Assembly: GCA_964035015.1 (NCBI GenBank)
Contig: OZ035997.1
Location: forward strand, 14,606,536 to 14,670,535
Direction: 5' to 3'
Length of the DNA stretch: 64,000 nucleotides
From: Corallium rubrum
Taxonomy: Eukaryota > Cnidaria > Anthozoa > Scleralcyonacea > Coralliidae
Shown here: piece after piece, positions 10,239-21,643 of the stretch
Layout: the number at the start of each line of letters is the position of its first letter
Position numbering within the stretch: the stretch's first letter is position 1
The notes under the pieces: model-generated
What the model was told of the DNA's origin: nothing
Database searches by the model: none
Seen by the model: only the letters and a program-made list of their open reading frames with translations
Position numbers and translations under genes: made by a program

Positions 10239-10781
10239 CTAATTGTTTTTCATTGTACACGGCATGAAAAACCTCCTTTGCAACGAGTTCAAGCACAGTC
10301 CTGTAGATATCAGAGTATATGCAAGCATGCATTTTGGTTAAGTTGATATAGCAGCGCCGACGCGAATTTAGAATCCGTAAACGGTCGGTGGCTGACCTAG
10401 TGAACTCATAATATGTTATATGTTAGTTTTAATGAGATTCTCCTGACCTTGACAGTCTGAATAGAGAAAATCTTGTTTGTGATTCAGAATTCGAAAAGCC
10501 AGGATCAAATCCAGAGCTAGGATCAAATCCAGAGCGAGTCAAATAATTTTTTAAAACTTTTAGGCCTATATTCGTTTTCTTCTTTGTAATTAAAAGTCTT
10601 TTTTTCCTTCCTTGACGTTCTTTAACATTTTATGGTTTATAGTTTTAGTCAAAATGTTAGAATTGCTAGTAGATTAGGTTTGCGTACACTTCGCTCACGA
10701 ATCGGTTAGCGTATAAGCTATACTGTATTGTATTGTATGCAGCAAACCCAGTTTCTGATTAGGGTTAAGGGTTTTGTTGGG

Positions 10782-10959
10782 GTTAGGTAACCAAGATAAT
10801 CCCCAGTTTGTGGCAAACGTCAAGGGAAAAACCCCTAAAAAAGGAAAATTGAATGAGGAGCTCAGCAGAAGTCTGCGTCGACTGATGATACCGACTATCA
10901 AAGATGCTATCGACCGTCTGCGAATTCTGAATGCGCAGCGCCGCCGACAGTTACAATAA
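10782..10959 (+). CDS. Small basic/helical reading frame, unrecognised
   Basis: The frame reads VKGKTPKKGKLNEELSRSLR, then RLMIPTIKDAIDRLRILNAQ and RRRQLQ, with a CCCAG acceptor-like site just before TTTGTGGC at 10806. The charge pattern looks like coding sequence, but no family is recognised and no ATG is present. The TAA stop at 10957-10959 is also the left target duplication of the next MITE, so the original frame was probably cut there. Treat as a possible exon fragment. Confidence 0.22.
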
Positions 10960-11329
10960 GGCCTGCGCTAAACGTCGCACCATAGACGAATTTAATTCAG
11001 ACGAATTTAATTGTTTGAATTTTATTCGGTGAAACTGCCACGTATAACTCGATTAAATTCGACACACGAATTAAATTCGTCTGAGGTAGACGATATAATG
11101 CGGTGATAATGCGTGTTCGAGTTACACGTCGAATAAAATCAGTGTTTCTCTTCTGTCTGTGACAATTTGGCGCCATGTTTTCAAGAAGTCGTTTTCAGGC
11201 TCCACGAGACCAAGTACAACTCAACGTCGCATTTACGTCGAATTACCGACGTCGAATTACCGACGTCGAATATTTGAATTAAATTCGTCCGAATTAAATT
11301 CGTCTATTGTGCGACGTTTAGCGCAGGCC
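10960..11329. mobile_element. Harbinger-like MITE with TAA duplication
   Basis: The ends are GGCCTGCGCTAAACGTCGCA and its inverted copy, flanked by TAA at 10957-10959 and 11330-11332. Internal motifs such as GACGAATTTAATTC and ACGTCGAATTACCG are repeated in both orientations. A 3-bp TAA duplication and GGCC-type ends fit PIF/Harbinger. No protein is encoded. Confidence 0.7.
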
Positions 11330-11763
11330 TAACTCTACTTTCTCGCATCCATGTTTCAAGCTATCTTTAATCGGTGTTCATGCTAATCGGTAGATATCTT
11401 TTTAGTTCGTATACTTTAACAAAAATATGGTCTTTTGTTACAGCAATATCTAAGATCATTATATTTCCCCCGTGGCCCTTGTATTTTGAGCAATTCTGTA
11501 TCTGGTCACGTATGTTTCAAGATCTGATTTGTTAGACTTTAAATTAAAATTATCCAATCATTAATAATTCATGACGAAAATTCAAAAGAAATATTCATTT
11601 CTTTAATCAAAAGAACTATTCATTTCTTCGTTTACTTAGGTGTTGTAAGTCGGATACAATTCGATATACATAAACTTTCAGATTGATGTTCTCAGCTTAT
11701 ACAGAGAAACATGAGAACATTTTTCATGATTTCTTACACTGCTAAAGTCCACCGAAAAATTTC

Positions 11764-11862
11764 GGCTGACTCGAGCGGGATTTGAACTCGCACCTTCGGG
11801 ATTCCGGTCCGCCGCTGTACCTGTTGAGCTATCGAGCCAACCTGTTGAGCTATCGAGCCAAA
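11764..11862 (-). repeat. tRNA-like SINE head, A-box duplicated
   Basis: On the minus strand there is a B-box-like GAGTTCAAATCCCGC and an A-box-like TAGCTCAACAGG. The end GGCTCGATAGCTCAACAGG is present twice in tandem (11820-11860). Acceptor and D stems do not fold cleanly, so this is a tRNA-derived repeat and not a working tRNA gene. Confidence 0.5.
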
Positions 11863-12307
11863 CTGCTTATATCTCAGAGATTGTTAATAAACATGAACAG
11901 TTAAATGCGTGAATTGGATAAGCCGCATACTATTTGCGTCCAACTGAACTGTATGGGATTTACATATACAACGGCTCGCCTTCGACTTGCGTTGTAAATC
12001 CCCATAGAGCTCTACCGCTCATATTGCATATTATACTTACTAGAAATACATGAATGCAAAAACCCCTCGCCCGCTTTTACATGCTTTTTTGAAACAAAAA
12101 CCTCTGATTAAAATAAGCACTCCTGATTATACAGCCAATATAAAAACAAATGATATTAAATCCTTGGGATATAAAATTATAGAATTTATGGATAGGTCTA
12201 TAGGATGACAAAACTGATTTAAATCATTTAATGAAAACGTAATTTGAAAATAAATATTAATGCCCAGCAAATAACTTTGAGACAAGACATAATATAAGAA
12301 AATTTAA

Positions 12308-12350
12308 TTGCTAACGTTTCGTTGCTTGCAGCGCAACATCATCAGAGCGG
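12308..12350 (-). ncRNA. Hammerhead-ribozyme-like motif, left PLE arm
   Basis: The minus strand has CTGATGA, a GTTGC/GCAAC stem, then GAAAC and GTTAGC, the ordered core of a minimal hammerhead. Penelope-like elements are known to carry such motifs in their terminal repeats. Stem III is weak by eye, so self-cleavage is not shown. Confidence 0.5.
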
Positions 12351-12367
12351 TTTGAGATTATTACAAA

Positions 12368-12413
<46 letters not shown>

Positions 12414-12596
12414 GATATGGTATTATATTACAAACGGTCAAAGTAGAATAACAAATTTCAAATTTAAAAGTACAAATGAGCGTTAAGATTTTAAATTCAA
12501 ATAATGAGAAAATAAGATGTCATGTTTAGTTAATCCAATCAAACAAAAGATTAGTGTGACGTAAAGATTACAGGGATATTAGTCAAGAGTTAGAAT

Positions 12597-13177
12597 AAGG
12601 AAAGTGGTACGGAGCTAATATTAGCGTTAAGAATGGGGTTAAGTTTAGAAATGAAAAGACTTTCCTTTAGTAAGAGTTCAAACTTTGAAGTTGATGAGGC
12701 GAGTATTTTAAAATCAGAGGAAGAGATAGGATGTTTAGTTTTGTGTTTATGAGCGAGAACAGCTGACATGGCTGACACAGAGCGCTCCTTTCCAGTCAAA
12801 GGCGAAACCCCCATATGCTCTGAGATACGTGTGTAAATGTGTCGACGTGTTTGTCCGACATACAATGCACCACAGCATTGACACTTATATGAATACACAA
12901 CATGTGATCTCAGACCAAAGGGAATTCTATCTTTGAAAGGAAAGAAGTGTGAAAGTCGAAAGGAAGGACGAAATACAAAACGTACGTTGAGTTGTGGATA
13001 AGCAGAGGAAAGAAGTTTGCGAAGCTGAGTTCGTATCTGGAGGCCGTGAATTCCAGTAAAAGGGAGACAAAAATAAATCGTTTGTTTAGAGCATGAGGAG
13101 ACCCTTTGGTTGGGAGAATATATCTTATCTAAGAAAATGCCATAAGATATATTCTCCCAACCAAAGGATCTCCTCAT
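12597..13177 (-). CDS. Penelope-like GIY-YIG endonuclease domain (left arm, intact frame)
   Basis: The frame covers about 190 residues. After LRKLLSSAYPQLNVRFVFRP comes SHVVYSYKCQCC, then GALYVGQTRRHIYTRISEHM, the GIY-YIG core, with CxCC marking the zinc-binding start typical of Penelope-like nucleases. It continues to AVLAHKHKTKHP, FKILASS and KESLFISKLNPILN, the usual closing block. In a full element this domain follows the reverse transcriptase and nicks target DNA. Only the C-terminal part is present, so it is a 5'-truncated copy. The first residues cross the palindrome centre and are not part of the original protein. Confidence 0.78.
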
Positions 13178-13679
13178 GCTCTAAACAAACGCTTTATTTT
13201 TGTCTCCCTTTTACTGGAATTCACGGCCTCCAGATACGAACTCAGCTTCGCAAACTTCTTTCCTCTGCTTATCCACAACTCAACGTACGTTTTGTATTTC
13301 GTCCTTCCTTTCGACTTTCACACTTCTTTCCTTTCAAAGATAGAATTCCCTTTGGTCTGAGATCACATGTTGTGTATTCATATAAGTGTCAATGCTGTGG
13401 TGCATTGTATGTCGGACAAACACGTCGACACATTCACACACGTATCTCAGAGCATATGGGGTTTCGCCTTTGACTGGAAAGGAGCGCTCTGTGTCAGCCA
13501 TGTCAGCTGTTCTCGCTCATAAACACAAAACTAAACATCCTATCTCTTCCTCTGATTTTAAAATACTCGCCTCATCAACTTCAAAGTTTGAACTCTTACT
13601 AAAGGAAAGTCTTTTCATTTCTAAACTTAACCCCATTCTTAACGCTAATATTAGCTCCGTACCACTTTCCTTATTCTAA
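13138..13679 (+). pseudogene. Penelope-like GIY-YIG endonuclease, right arm, frameshifted
   Basis: This is the inverted twin of the left arm. A run of G is one base shorter here (after SEHMG, near 13458), which shifts the frame and stops it at 13471-13473. The rest of the domain continues in another frame to 13679. The twin at 12597-13177 keeps the frame, so the deletion happened after the duplication. Confidence 0.75.
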
Positions 13680-13845
13680 CTCTTGACTAATATCCCTGTA
13701 ATCTTTACGTCACACTAATCTTTTGTTTGATTGGATTAACTAAACATGACATCTTATTTTCTCATTATTTGAATTTAAAATCTTAACGCTCATTTGTACT
13801 TTTAAATTTGAAATTTGTTATTCTACTTTGACCGTTTTTATAATA

Positions 13846-13923
<78 letters not shown>

Positions 13924-13942
13924 TATTTGTAATAATCTCAAA

Positions 13943-13990
13943 CCGCTCTGATGATGTTGCGCTGCAAGCAACGAAACGTTAGCAATTAAA
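13943..13990 (+). ncRNA. Hammerhead-ribozyme-like motif, right PLE arm
   Basis: CTGATGA (13948-13954), a GTTGC...GCAAC stem and GAAAC (13973-13977) followed by GTTAGC reproduce the left-arm motif in the opposite orientation. It lies directly after the (TA)n tract, in the 3' pseudo-LTR position expected for Penelope-like elements. Confidence 0.5.
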
Positions 13991-14818
13991 TTTTCTTATG
14001 TTATGTCTTGTCTCAAAGTTATTTGCTGGGCATTAATATTTATTTTCAAATTACATTTAATGAAAGTTGAACATATCAAAGCAAAACTTAGATTTCATTA
14101 TTAAATTCTGGTTGTAAAAAATATATTGTTTTTAGGAGGTTTCAAAAGGGATTATTTCTAGCAAGCCTTTAAATGGCTTCTCTATGCATGTACATTTTGC
14201 AAAAGCAGAATTAAAAGTTGACAACTCCAAAATTACATTTATAATAGAGTCTGAGATAAAAACAATTCAGTAGAATCGGATCCGGAAAGAAGTATTAAAC
14301 AGACAACGTTTCAGCTGAAAATTTGGAATCACAGCCAAAAAAACCCGACAAAGCCCACGTCCAGCACGGTTAATATAAGCGTGATATAAGCCTAAGATAG
14401 TGTTTTAAGTTAGCTTTAGTTAAGCTGACTGATGGTTAATTTGGACGAGCAAAGGGAAAGCACGAAAACGTGAAGCTGTATATTGTTTTAGGACATAAGG
14501 ACAAAACACAAATCCCCTACCGTTATAAACTTGAATGATTTTGAGACCACTGAGTGACCACAAACACTGCAATTCAGATCGAGGTTTTGTTTACCATACG
14601 GCGTTTGGTTTCTTCACGTCCTCTGGTTTCGCTTCGAGATATATTAAACCGGCTGTTTGTATCCTTTTCTTCGTTGTTCTCTTTTAATTTAAGTAGAGCA
14701 GGCTCCATTTCGTAATAAACGAAAGCAAAAATAATACCGACAGATTTAGTTTTCTGCATCGCTAGTCACCAGTGTCCAACAATTCTTACCGCGTGACACC
14801 GTCCCGAACATATATATA

Positions 14819-14958
14819 TGTTATTTACCGGCTGGGAGGTCCGTATAGAGAAATATTTCCCGAGGTCTCAAAAACTGCCCGAGGCCGCAGGCCGAGGGTT
14901 GTTTTTGAGACCGAGGGAAATATTTCTCTATACGGACCGACCAAAACGGTAAATAACA
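14819..14958. mobile_element. Foldback element with TGTTATTTACCG ends
   Basis: Arms read TGTTATTTACCG, GGTCCGTATAGAGAAATATT and TCCCGAGGTCTCAAAAAC, then the same backwards, with the near-palindromic centre GAGGCCGCAGGCCGAGG. Unpaired bases are few. Confidence 0.7.
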
Positions 14959-16090
14959 TATTTATTTTTTTTGTTAATCGTACGATTTATAATTTATATA
15001 ATTAGATAAATTAACATAATTAAATTGCGTAATCGAGATGACATTCACGTGATAGTCAAAAGTCCAAAGTTTATCGTTCGACAGTAAACAACTGCCGACA
15101 TGCAGTCTGACCGGGAAGCTTGGAACGTCTTTTGTGATTGAAAAACAGTCAAAACTTGAAGATCTAGTGTTTTTAAAGTTTGATTGATAAAGATTCTTCG
15201 TCGTTCTTCTTCGTCGCTTGCTCGTTTTTGGCTGTTCGCTTTGAAAATCGCTTTCAATACTCGGCTGACTGCATGGAAATTGAAAGTGGGTCGTTCGAGT
15301 TTGAAGACGAAAATGCTTGTAAGAAGCCATTTGAAACTATTTTCAAAGACATGACACGATGAGGTTGGCATGTGGAAAATATTTGACTAAAGGGTAAAGA
15401 CTTGTAGCGGTTTTGTTGAGTATCGTTGGACAACAGAACAATGACAGTTTAGTATCAAAAGGTTTCAGCTTTTCTGTCCGCTCATGGTATGTTTTTTTTT
15501 AATATATACTTCCATATAGTTTCATTTAGTGATTCAAAATACTGTGTTCACAAGTTTATGTATGTTTTGCCTGTTGTTTTAAACTGTTTTCATACGTCGT
15601 TGAGCAATAAATAATACTTTAAAACTTTATAAATGTCGCTCGCTGAAATTTTGCTTTTTCACAGCATTCTCGCTTTCTTTTAAAATTCGCTGTTTTCACA
15701 CGAAGTTGTCAAAGCCATTTGGATAATAAAACTCATTTGTATCCCCGTAGCTCTCTGTTGAATATATGTTTCTGTGGCAAGCGAAATAGTTATGAAAATC
15801 GATCAATTTTACGGCCTATAAGACACATTAAAAAATTATCTCGAGCGGTCCGTACGGGCTCATACGGACCGCTCGTTAACCAATCAGAAAGCAGGATTTG
15901 GTAGGATACGGACCGAAAAAAAATAAATATATATATAAACTATTTCCGAAATTACGTCTCACTCGCTTTTTCTCCACGCGTGTAAAATGGACTCCACGCA
16001 TGTCGAGATTAGCACCCTCACCGGGCTCCGGGTCTTCGGCCCTACGCCCGGCTCGGGGATTATAATTTCTGCAGAGTGCAGACAAAGACA
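14959..16090. other. Intronic stretch, foldback pieces only
   Basis: A foldback at 15842-15875 (CGAGCGGTCCGTA and inverse) and a GC-rich CTCCGGGTCTTCGGCCC motif near 16028 are the only structured parts. Reading frames at 15045-15371 (minus) and 15180-15362 (plus) have no recognisable domain. The GGTCCGTA theme links it to 14819-14958, so both could be ends of one larger degraded element. Confidence 0.35.
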
Positions 16091-16131
16091 AGTACTATTA
16101 TTAACCTAAAATGAACCAATGAAACACTAAC

Positions 16132-16533
16132 CTTTAGGTTTCTTTACACAAAGGTTATTGCGTGTAGAATACTTCACCCAACGACTCCACACACCAGTTA
16201 GCCCGAAAAGTATAAAGTCATGACCTGAATTACCATAGTTAAAGTAGAGGTTATGTCCTTGAATACTTAAAAGATCATCATCCTTACATTCCCACTTCTG
16301 TAGTGCCTTGTTTGAAGTACAAGAATCCAGAACAATTTTCGTTGAAGCAGTGGCTTCGTCGACTGAAATGCACTGCGTGTTAACGTTTGCAGACATTAGC
16401 TGCCCATTAGCAGACCAACTCCACTTTTGCTGGCAGTCGTTGAAATAGCAAGATGATAAGGCAAGGTCAGTTGACAGAACAGACACACATTTAGCATGAT
16501 GTTCATTGTAAATGTGAAAATATGTTCTATTTT
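16132..16533 (-). CDS. Gene A exon: ricin-B/cysteine-rich lectin domain
   Basis: The exon is 402 nt, phase 1 at both ends (TCTATTTTAG acceptor, GTTAGTGT donor). It starts NRTYFHIYNEHHAKCVSVLS and has two QxW marks, CQQKWSW and LQKWECKDD, then LLSIQGHNLYFNYGNSG, GVWSRWVKYST and NNLCVKKPK. This is the beta-trefoil arrangement of the N-terminal cysteine-rich domain in mannose receptor and PLA2 receptor proteins, with the WECKDDxLLxIxG...YFNYGN block especially close. In those proteins the domain binds sulphated sugars or acts structurally. Here it is flanked by Ig exons, not by FN2 and C-type lectin domains. Confidence 0.88.
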
Positions 16534-16613
16534 CTAAAATAGACAAATAAAAAAGGTCACATTTCAAAGTCATGTAAAAATTTAGAAACAATAAATAATT
16601 TAGGGGCACAACA

Positions 16614-16805
<192 letters not shown>

Positions 16806-17029
16806 CGCAAAGAAAGAAGCAAGTATAGGTCGGAAAGTAGGTAGGTAAAGTAGGTATATGAAAATTCTCAATATGAAAATCGTGTTGCCAAAAACAGATA
16901 AATAAAAGTAAGAACATGCAAGTCTTTATGACAACACAAATCAAGACATCATTTTGCCAATGTAAGTGCATATTGCATACCAACAGTTTATTTATAGCTG
17001 CACAATATATTTCGTCGTCGTGAGCTAAA

Positions 17030-17555
17030 ACACTTATTTTCAACCATATCTTTATTATCTTATATTTGAACAAAAAAACTCGACTACGTTATTTTTGCTG
17101 AGTTAGGTTTGCAAAGCAGTGGAAAGAAGATTTGCCGCAATTTATAGCCGTATTTTTTTTAAAAAAAATTAAAAAAAAATTAAAGCAGAGCAGCGAACAA
17201 TGGAAACTCTGTAGAGAACAATGTTGAAGGGAAGATTTAGTTACAACATAGTCCCTAGAATTATATTGTCTGGAGACGCGGCGAACATCAAAGCGGTTAA
17301 CAATGAGCTACAGTTTAGGTTGAGGGTGGCAAATAAGGGGAGCTACTTATTTTCAACCATATCTTTATTATCTTATATTTGAACAAAAAAACTCGACTAC
17401 GTTATTTTTGTGCGGTCTTGATTGCTTCAAAATACAATGTGCTCAGCAAGCGTTAAGGTGAAATAAGGTGCACAAACGTGAACAAAAACCTAGAACAAAG
17501 ACTTTGGCCGCGTTTCCAGACAATTTATTTCTAGGGACTATGGTTACAACTTTTT
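17030..17555. repeat. Direct repeat plus MITE
   Basis: A segment of about 65 bases (CTTATTTTCAACCATATCTT onwards) occurs at about 17032-17095 and again at 17347-17410. Overlapping it, 17240-17550 has inverted ends around TAGTCCCTAGAA and ATTGTCTGG with ACGCGGC. It probably records a transposon insertion with local duplication. Confidence 0.5.
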
Positions 17556-17837
17556 AGAAGGCGATATACAAAAAGCAACCACAGTCAAATAATTAAATTG
17601 ATCTTAAAGTGCCTGTGAAACAAGAATTAAGTTTGTATTATTTGAAAGAACACTTCAAATCACAGAGTAACATATTTTGCAGTTTTCGTTTCCTTGCTTC
17701 GTTCTTGAGATATTTTACTTTGTTTGATATGCAAATTAAACATTTTGACGTCATATGTGCATAATAAGCTATTGGAGAAGATTTTATATTATCGGGTGGC
17801 GTGTGCTGTTAGGGCGCTGCTTCTCACCAATAGTTAA

Positions 17838-18148
17838 AGTGCCACTAACCCCAAAAATTTTTTATCGCAAATCTAAAAGCTCTTATTGAGTGGATTAGTT
17901 CAGTGAATAAATTATTGGTATTGGACATTTCTTTGATCTTCTATAGACCACCAAAGTTGCAAAAATTGGCATATGCATGTCCCATGGCGGAGAAGGAAAG
18001 GGAATGGGGTTTTTCCTGGTGTGACGTCAGACAAGCCAAACAAGGAACGCATTTGAGCTCTGTCTGCTGAATGCATAGAATTTTTACATTGAGTTAGTTG
18101 GACTCCGCCATAGATTTGCGAGAAAAAATTTTTGGGGTTAGTGGCACT
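17838..18148. mobile_element. TTAA-flanked MITE (piggyBac-type duplication)
   Basis: The ends are AGTGCCACTAACCCCAAAAA and its exact inverse, flanked by TTAA on both sides (17834-17837 and 18149-18152). The intact SINE at 43822 has a single TTAA at the matching place (AGTTAAGC), which confirms the insertion. TTAA duplication fits piggyBac or Kolobok families. Confidence 0.82.
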
Positions 18149-18166
18149 TTAAGCACGGTTAGACGA

Positions 18167-19024
18167 CAGAGCCTGAAATAATTTTAAAATTTGTCCGGCA
18201 AAACTTCCGAGCAAACTGAAATTTGACCGGAAATTTTCAAATTTGGTCGGAAATGTTTTAGTTTAGTTTGACCCCCTCCGTTGAGTAAATTCTGTCAAGT
18301 ATGCAGTAAATCACTCTACTTGTTATTTGTAATAATAAAACACAAATGTTTAATTCTGAATTGCGTATTAGTTATAGTGATAATAATTTAATTAAAATGG
18401 TAACTATGAAACAACTTTAAACTGAAAAGCTGGATTACACGATAAGTTTCTGTGATTGCAATGGCGTCAATCGCAGTTTACCGCAATGGTTTTGACTTAA
18501 AAATCACGCACTGTTGTTATCTCGACTCGACAACCTGGAAGATAAAGAATACGTTTCCTCGACGTTTTGAGCTCAGGACCTTCGTCAGGAGAGTCAAATA
18601 AGCCCATTTGATCAGCCTATTTAACTGTCCTGATCATGAAGGGCCTTTGCTCGAAACATCGAGGAAACGTATTCTTTATCTTCCAGGTCGTCAAATTAAC
18701 AACACTGAAAGCAGACACTCTGACTCGTAACTCACTGTCACACACTTAAGTTTTGTTTAAAGCATACTCTGATCGACGAAATTTTGATAGTGCACTGTAA
18801 ATTGTAAATTGTAAAACCAACTTTAACTCAAAACTGATGGAAAACCCAATGGAAATTTAACACGAAAAATGGAGTGTTGAGCGCCGACCCGATCATTTAA
18901 ATAAACAGATTTATTTTTTTTCAAAATTTGTCCGGACAAAATTTCCGATCATTTCAGCATTTGGTCGGAAAAACTGGAATTTGATCGGGAAACCGCCGGC
19001 CGCCGGCCGTTATTTCAAGCTCTG
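18167..19024. mobile_element. DNA transposon with CAGAGCCTGAAATAA ends, 5-bp duplication
   Basis: The ends CAGAGCCTGAAATAA and TTATTTCAAGCTCTG are inverted, and GACGA flanks both sides (18162-18166 and 19025-19029). Internal repeats of the wording AATTTGNCCGGA occur near both ends in opposite orientation. No transposase is seen. A 5-bp duplication with CAG ends could be hAT5 or Transib-like; unresolved. It hosts an inverted pair of hammerhead-like segments at 18540-18690. Confidence 0.72.
18540..18690. repeat. Inverted pair of degraded hammerhead-like segments
   Basis: Arms GACAACCTGGAAGATAAAGA, ATACGTTTCCTCGACG and their inverse flank a short spacer. Each arm has a damaged CTGACGAAGG...GAAAC core: the plus half has CTGATCATGAAGG, and the minus half has lost the G of GAAAC. 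It is the oldest-looking of the four such pairs in the window. Confidence 0.5.
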
Positions 19025-20265
19025 GACGAGGTTGGTACTTGGATGGGTGACCGTCTGGGAATAACCCCGTTCTCGAGCTTGGACCATGTGAGTAGAGTTT
19101 AGTTGGTCCCTCCTGTGCTCCGAGGGTTTTTCACCGGGTTCTCCGGTTTTCCTCCCTCTGCAAAATCAACACCATCTGGGATAGGAGTGGCGCCTACCCC
19201 TGCCTTAGGGTAGTAGCTAATGAAAGAGGAGCCTTATAGACCACTTTCAATATTCTTTTATGTGCATCTAAATAAGCCTTCCTAGCCTCGTTTGTGTGTC
19301 TACAATTCAAAAGAATCTTTGCTTCATAACGAACAAGACACCTGGGTCAGGTGTGCACTCGGGCTACTGGAAAGTGCAGAGGTCTCTATAACGCATAAGC
19401 AAAGAGGTAGGAGTGGGCTGAGGAAGATCAGATTGAAGGCTGAATGTGGTGCAGGACTATCCTGAATTGTCAATTTAAAGTGTCTAGAATTCAGGATTAT
19501 CGTGAAGCCTAGGGGACTTCTCTGTCTCACATGCAGGATGTTAAACTAAAACGCATATAACAAAAAAACCCAGTAGGGGTGTTGTGGTCAGGGTCCGAGA
19601 GGTGGAACTTTCTCCCAGGGGGGCTGTGATTAGATTTAGGTTACCAGTGGTTGTCGTTAGGTTTATGGTCAGGTTTAGAGGTGGGGGTCAGGATTGGGTT
19701 TCATTTTCTTGAATATTCAGGGTTATCTGGAATTCTAGACCATTTCACAATTCAGGATAATCATGTAAACAAATACAATAGACATAAGTGATTAAGGTCA
19801 GTAGCAGTAGGGTTTAGAAGAGAGTATGTTATAGGTCGGGATGAAGAACATTTTAAACACTGATTTCCAAAAAAAAAGTTATTGACGTCATAAGCATTAA
19901 TTAATAATTACAGCATTAATGTAGTGATTAGAAAGTTGAGTATTAAACTGATTAACTGAGGTGGATTAGACTACTTCAATAGTACAGCACTTAGAAACTA
20001 GTACGTCTAGTTGAACTGTTTCTAGTGATTCTGACTGAATTATTGAGTTGCACAAAACTATTAATAGGAATATTATAGTGACCTGTATAACATTTAAAAT
20101 ACATAAGATCTTTCAGACATGCCAGTATGATAATGGTATAGTAGTAGATTAACTGTTTTCAGATGATCATTTGACAGATTGTATGATAAATCCGGCCAGT
20201 TCAAAAACTTAAAATATATTTAGTTGCCCTGCATTGTAGTCTTTCAACCTTACTGATTTTAGCAT

Positions 20266-20555
20266 AGATAATGGAAGGGGAACTGGATAGGAAACTTACG
20301 AAACTGGAAACGATGTTTACACAACTTGCTATGGTAATTATACACTTATAAGCAGCTAATGTACTAACGAGTGACCTCACATGGCCAGGATCAACCATTG
20401 CCGAAATTAAACAATAGTGTAATGATTTTAACCATGTGGGACCACCCATTAGGTGCATTAGCCGCTTATAAGTGTACAATTACCATAGCAAGTTGTGCAA
20501 ACATCGTTTCCGGTTTCGTAAGTTTCCTATCCAGTTCCCATTCCATTATCTATGA
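20266..20555. mobile_element. Foldback element
   Basis: Arms of about 95 bases start TAGATAATGGAAGGGGAACT and run to GTAATTATACACTTATAAGC, repeated inverted with a few changes. The spacer holds TGGCCAGGATCAACC. Reading frames on both strands are products of the inverted arms. Confidence 0.75.
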
Positions 20556-21238
20556 TTTTAGTTATTGTCTGAGGTGCCCAAACTTCACATGTGAGAAACC
20601 TAGTCTGATCTGCTGGTTGATAACTTTTTAAGCCCACATGCATGTGAGAATATAATCTCCAGCATAAGATTATTAACTTGTAGATGTCGATTCTTGTACT
20701 TGACTAAGTTACATAACTAAGGCATAAGTACAGGTGACATAAAGCATAAGGGACTGGGGGCTAATCATATACTAACTTGCAGCAAGGGCCTGAATTACGA
20801 AGGACGCAGATCAACGTGGCCGTTTCGAGACATATCAAAGGCGCTTATATATCTTACAAATCTGTCAATTTGTCGCTAGTAAATCACCACTGAAAATGTT
20901 TCCGCGTTTTCAAAAATTTCAGTAAATGTGAACCTTCGTTGAACGTTTGTAGGCGCGGCATGCAGCGATTCGAATTTTTCACTCCATTCCACAGTTTGGT
21001 GATTTCCGAAATGAAATTGAATCGTATTTATTATGGTAAGAACGTACCTAATATAAACGAGTTTTCTGATTGGCTATAAGTAACCAATCACATTGTTTAT
21101 TATGAATTCGTCCACATGCTGGTTTCTGACTAGGGCTAGGATTTTGGTTAAGGTGATTTCTTATAGCCAACTATAGCTACATAATGACCTATTTATTGAT
21201 ACTTTGTAATATTCTACTGCAATCAGTAACCACCATAC

Positions 21239-21487
21239 CTGGATTTATAACAGTAAGCTTGTGCGATTGAACAATTATATTGTTAACCACACACTTGTAT
21301 ATGCCACTGTCTGAGGATTCCAGACAAAAAATGTAAAGATCAGCTTGGGGTTTAGTTTTGCGAGTTTCGTTGATCTTGTTACCATCTTTCAACCAAGTAA
21401 TTGTATCTAGAACTGATGATTGCCCACACTTCAGTGTAGCAGAGTCTCCAAAATCTTTAATTGTTTCTGGTACTTCTGAGAAACATT
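21239..21487 (-). CDS. Gene A exon: Ig domain 1
   Basis: The exon is 249 nt, phase 1 to phase 1, between AATTTTAG and GTATGGTG. It reads CFSEVPETIKDFGDSATLKC, GQSSVLDTITWLKDGNKINE, a short middle, then LYIFCLESSDSGIYKCVVNN and LTVINP. B-strand Cys, core Trp and the DSGIYKC strand F are all in place. It is a compact Ig domain directly after the signal peptide; joining gives LLLSK-ECFSEVP across the junction. Confidence 0.85.
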
Positions 21488-21643
21488 CTAAAATTATTAT
21501 AAAATTGAATTATTCCCACCGGACTGCAAATGAAGAAGCATTAAAGCAGTAAAACCTATATACAAGAACTTAATAATAACAGCATCAGCCACAGTGATGG
21601 TCATAGTAATAGAAGCTTTACACTTCACACAGAACTCAATGAA

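Larger units (their letters stand above)
12241..14058. mobile_element. Head-to-head duplication of a Penelope-like element 3' end
   Basis: Two arms of about 900 bases are near-identical inverted copies centred near 13135 (palindromic centre TATATCTTATCTAAGAAAAT). Each arm carries a GIY-YIG nuclease frame, a 3' region, a (TA)n tract of different length and a hammerhead-like motif. No reverse transcriptase domain is left. Tail regions match to ATTTGAAAATAAATATTAAT on the left and its mirror on the right. Both halves point outwards, so this is an inverted dimer of a 5'-truncated retroelement. Confidence 0.82.
17794..19226 (+). mobile_element. 5S-rRNA-derived SINE, interrupted by two transposons
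   Basis: The pieces 17794-17837, 18149-18166 and 19025-19226 join into one SINE. It starts GGGTGGCGTGTGCTGTTAGG and includes a 5S-like GGTTGGTACTTGGATGGGTG with ACCGTCTGGGAA, the internal promoter part of 5S rRNA. It ends in GGGTTCTCCGGTTTTCCTCC and an A/G-rich tail. An uninterrupted relative lies at 43822-44032. The interrupting elements are 17838-18148 and 18167-19024, each with a readable target duplication. Confidence 0.8.
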
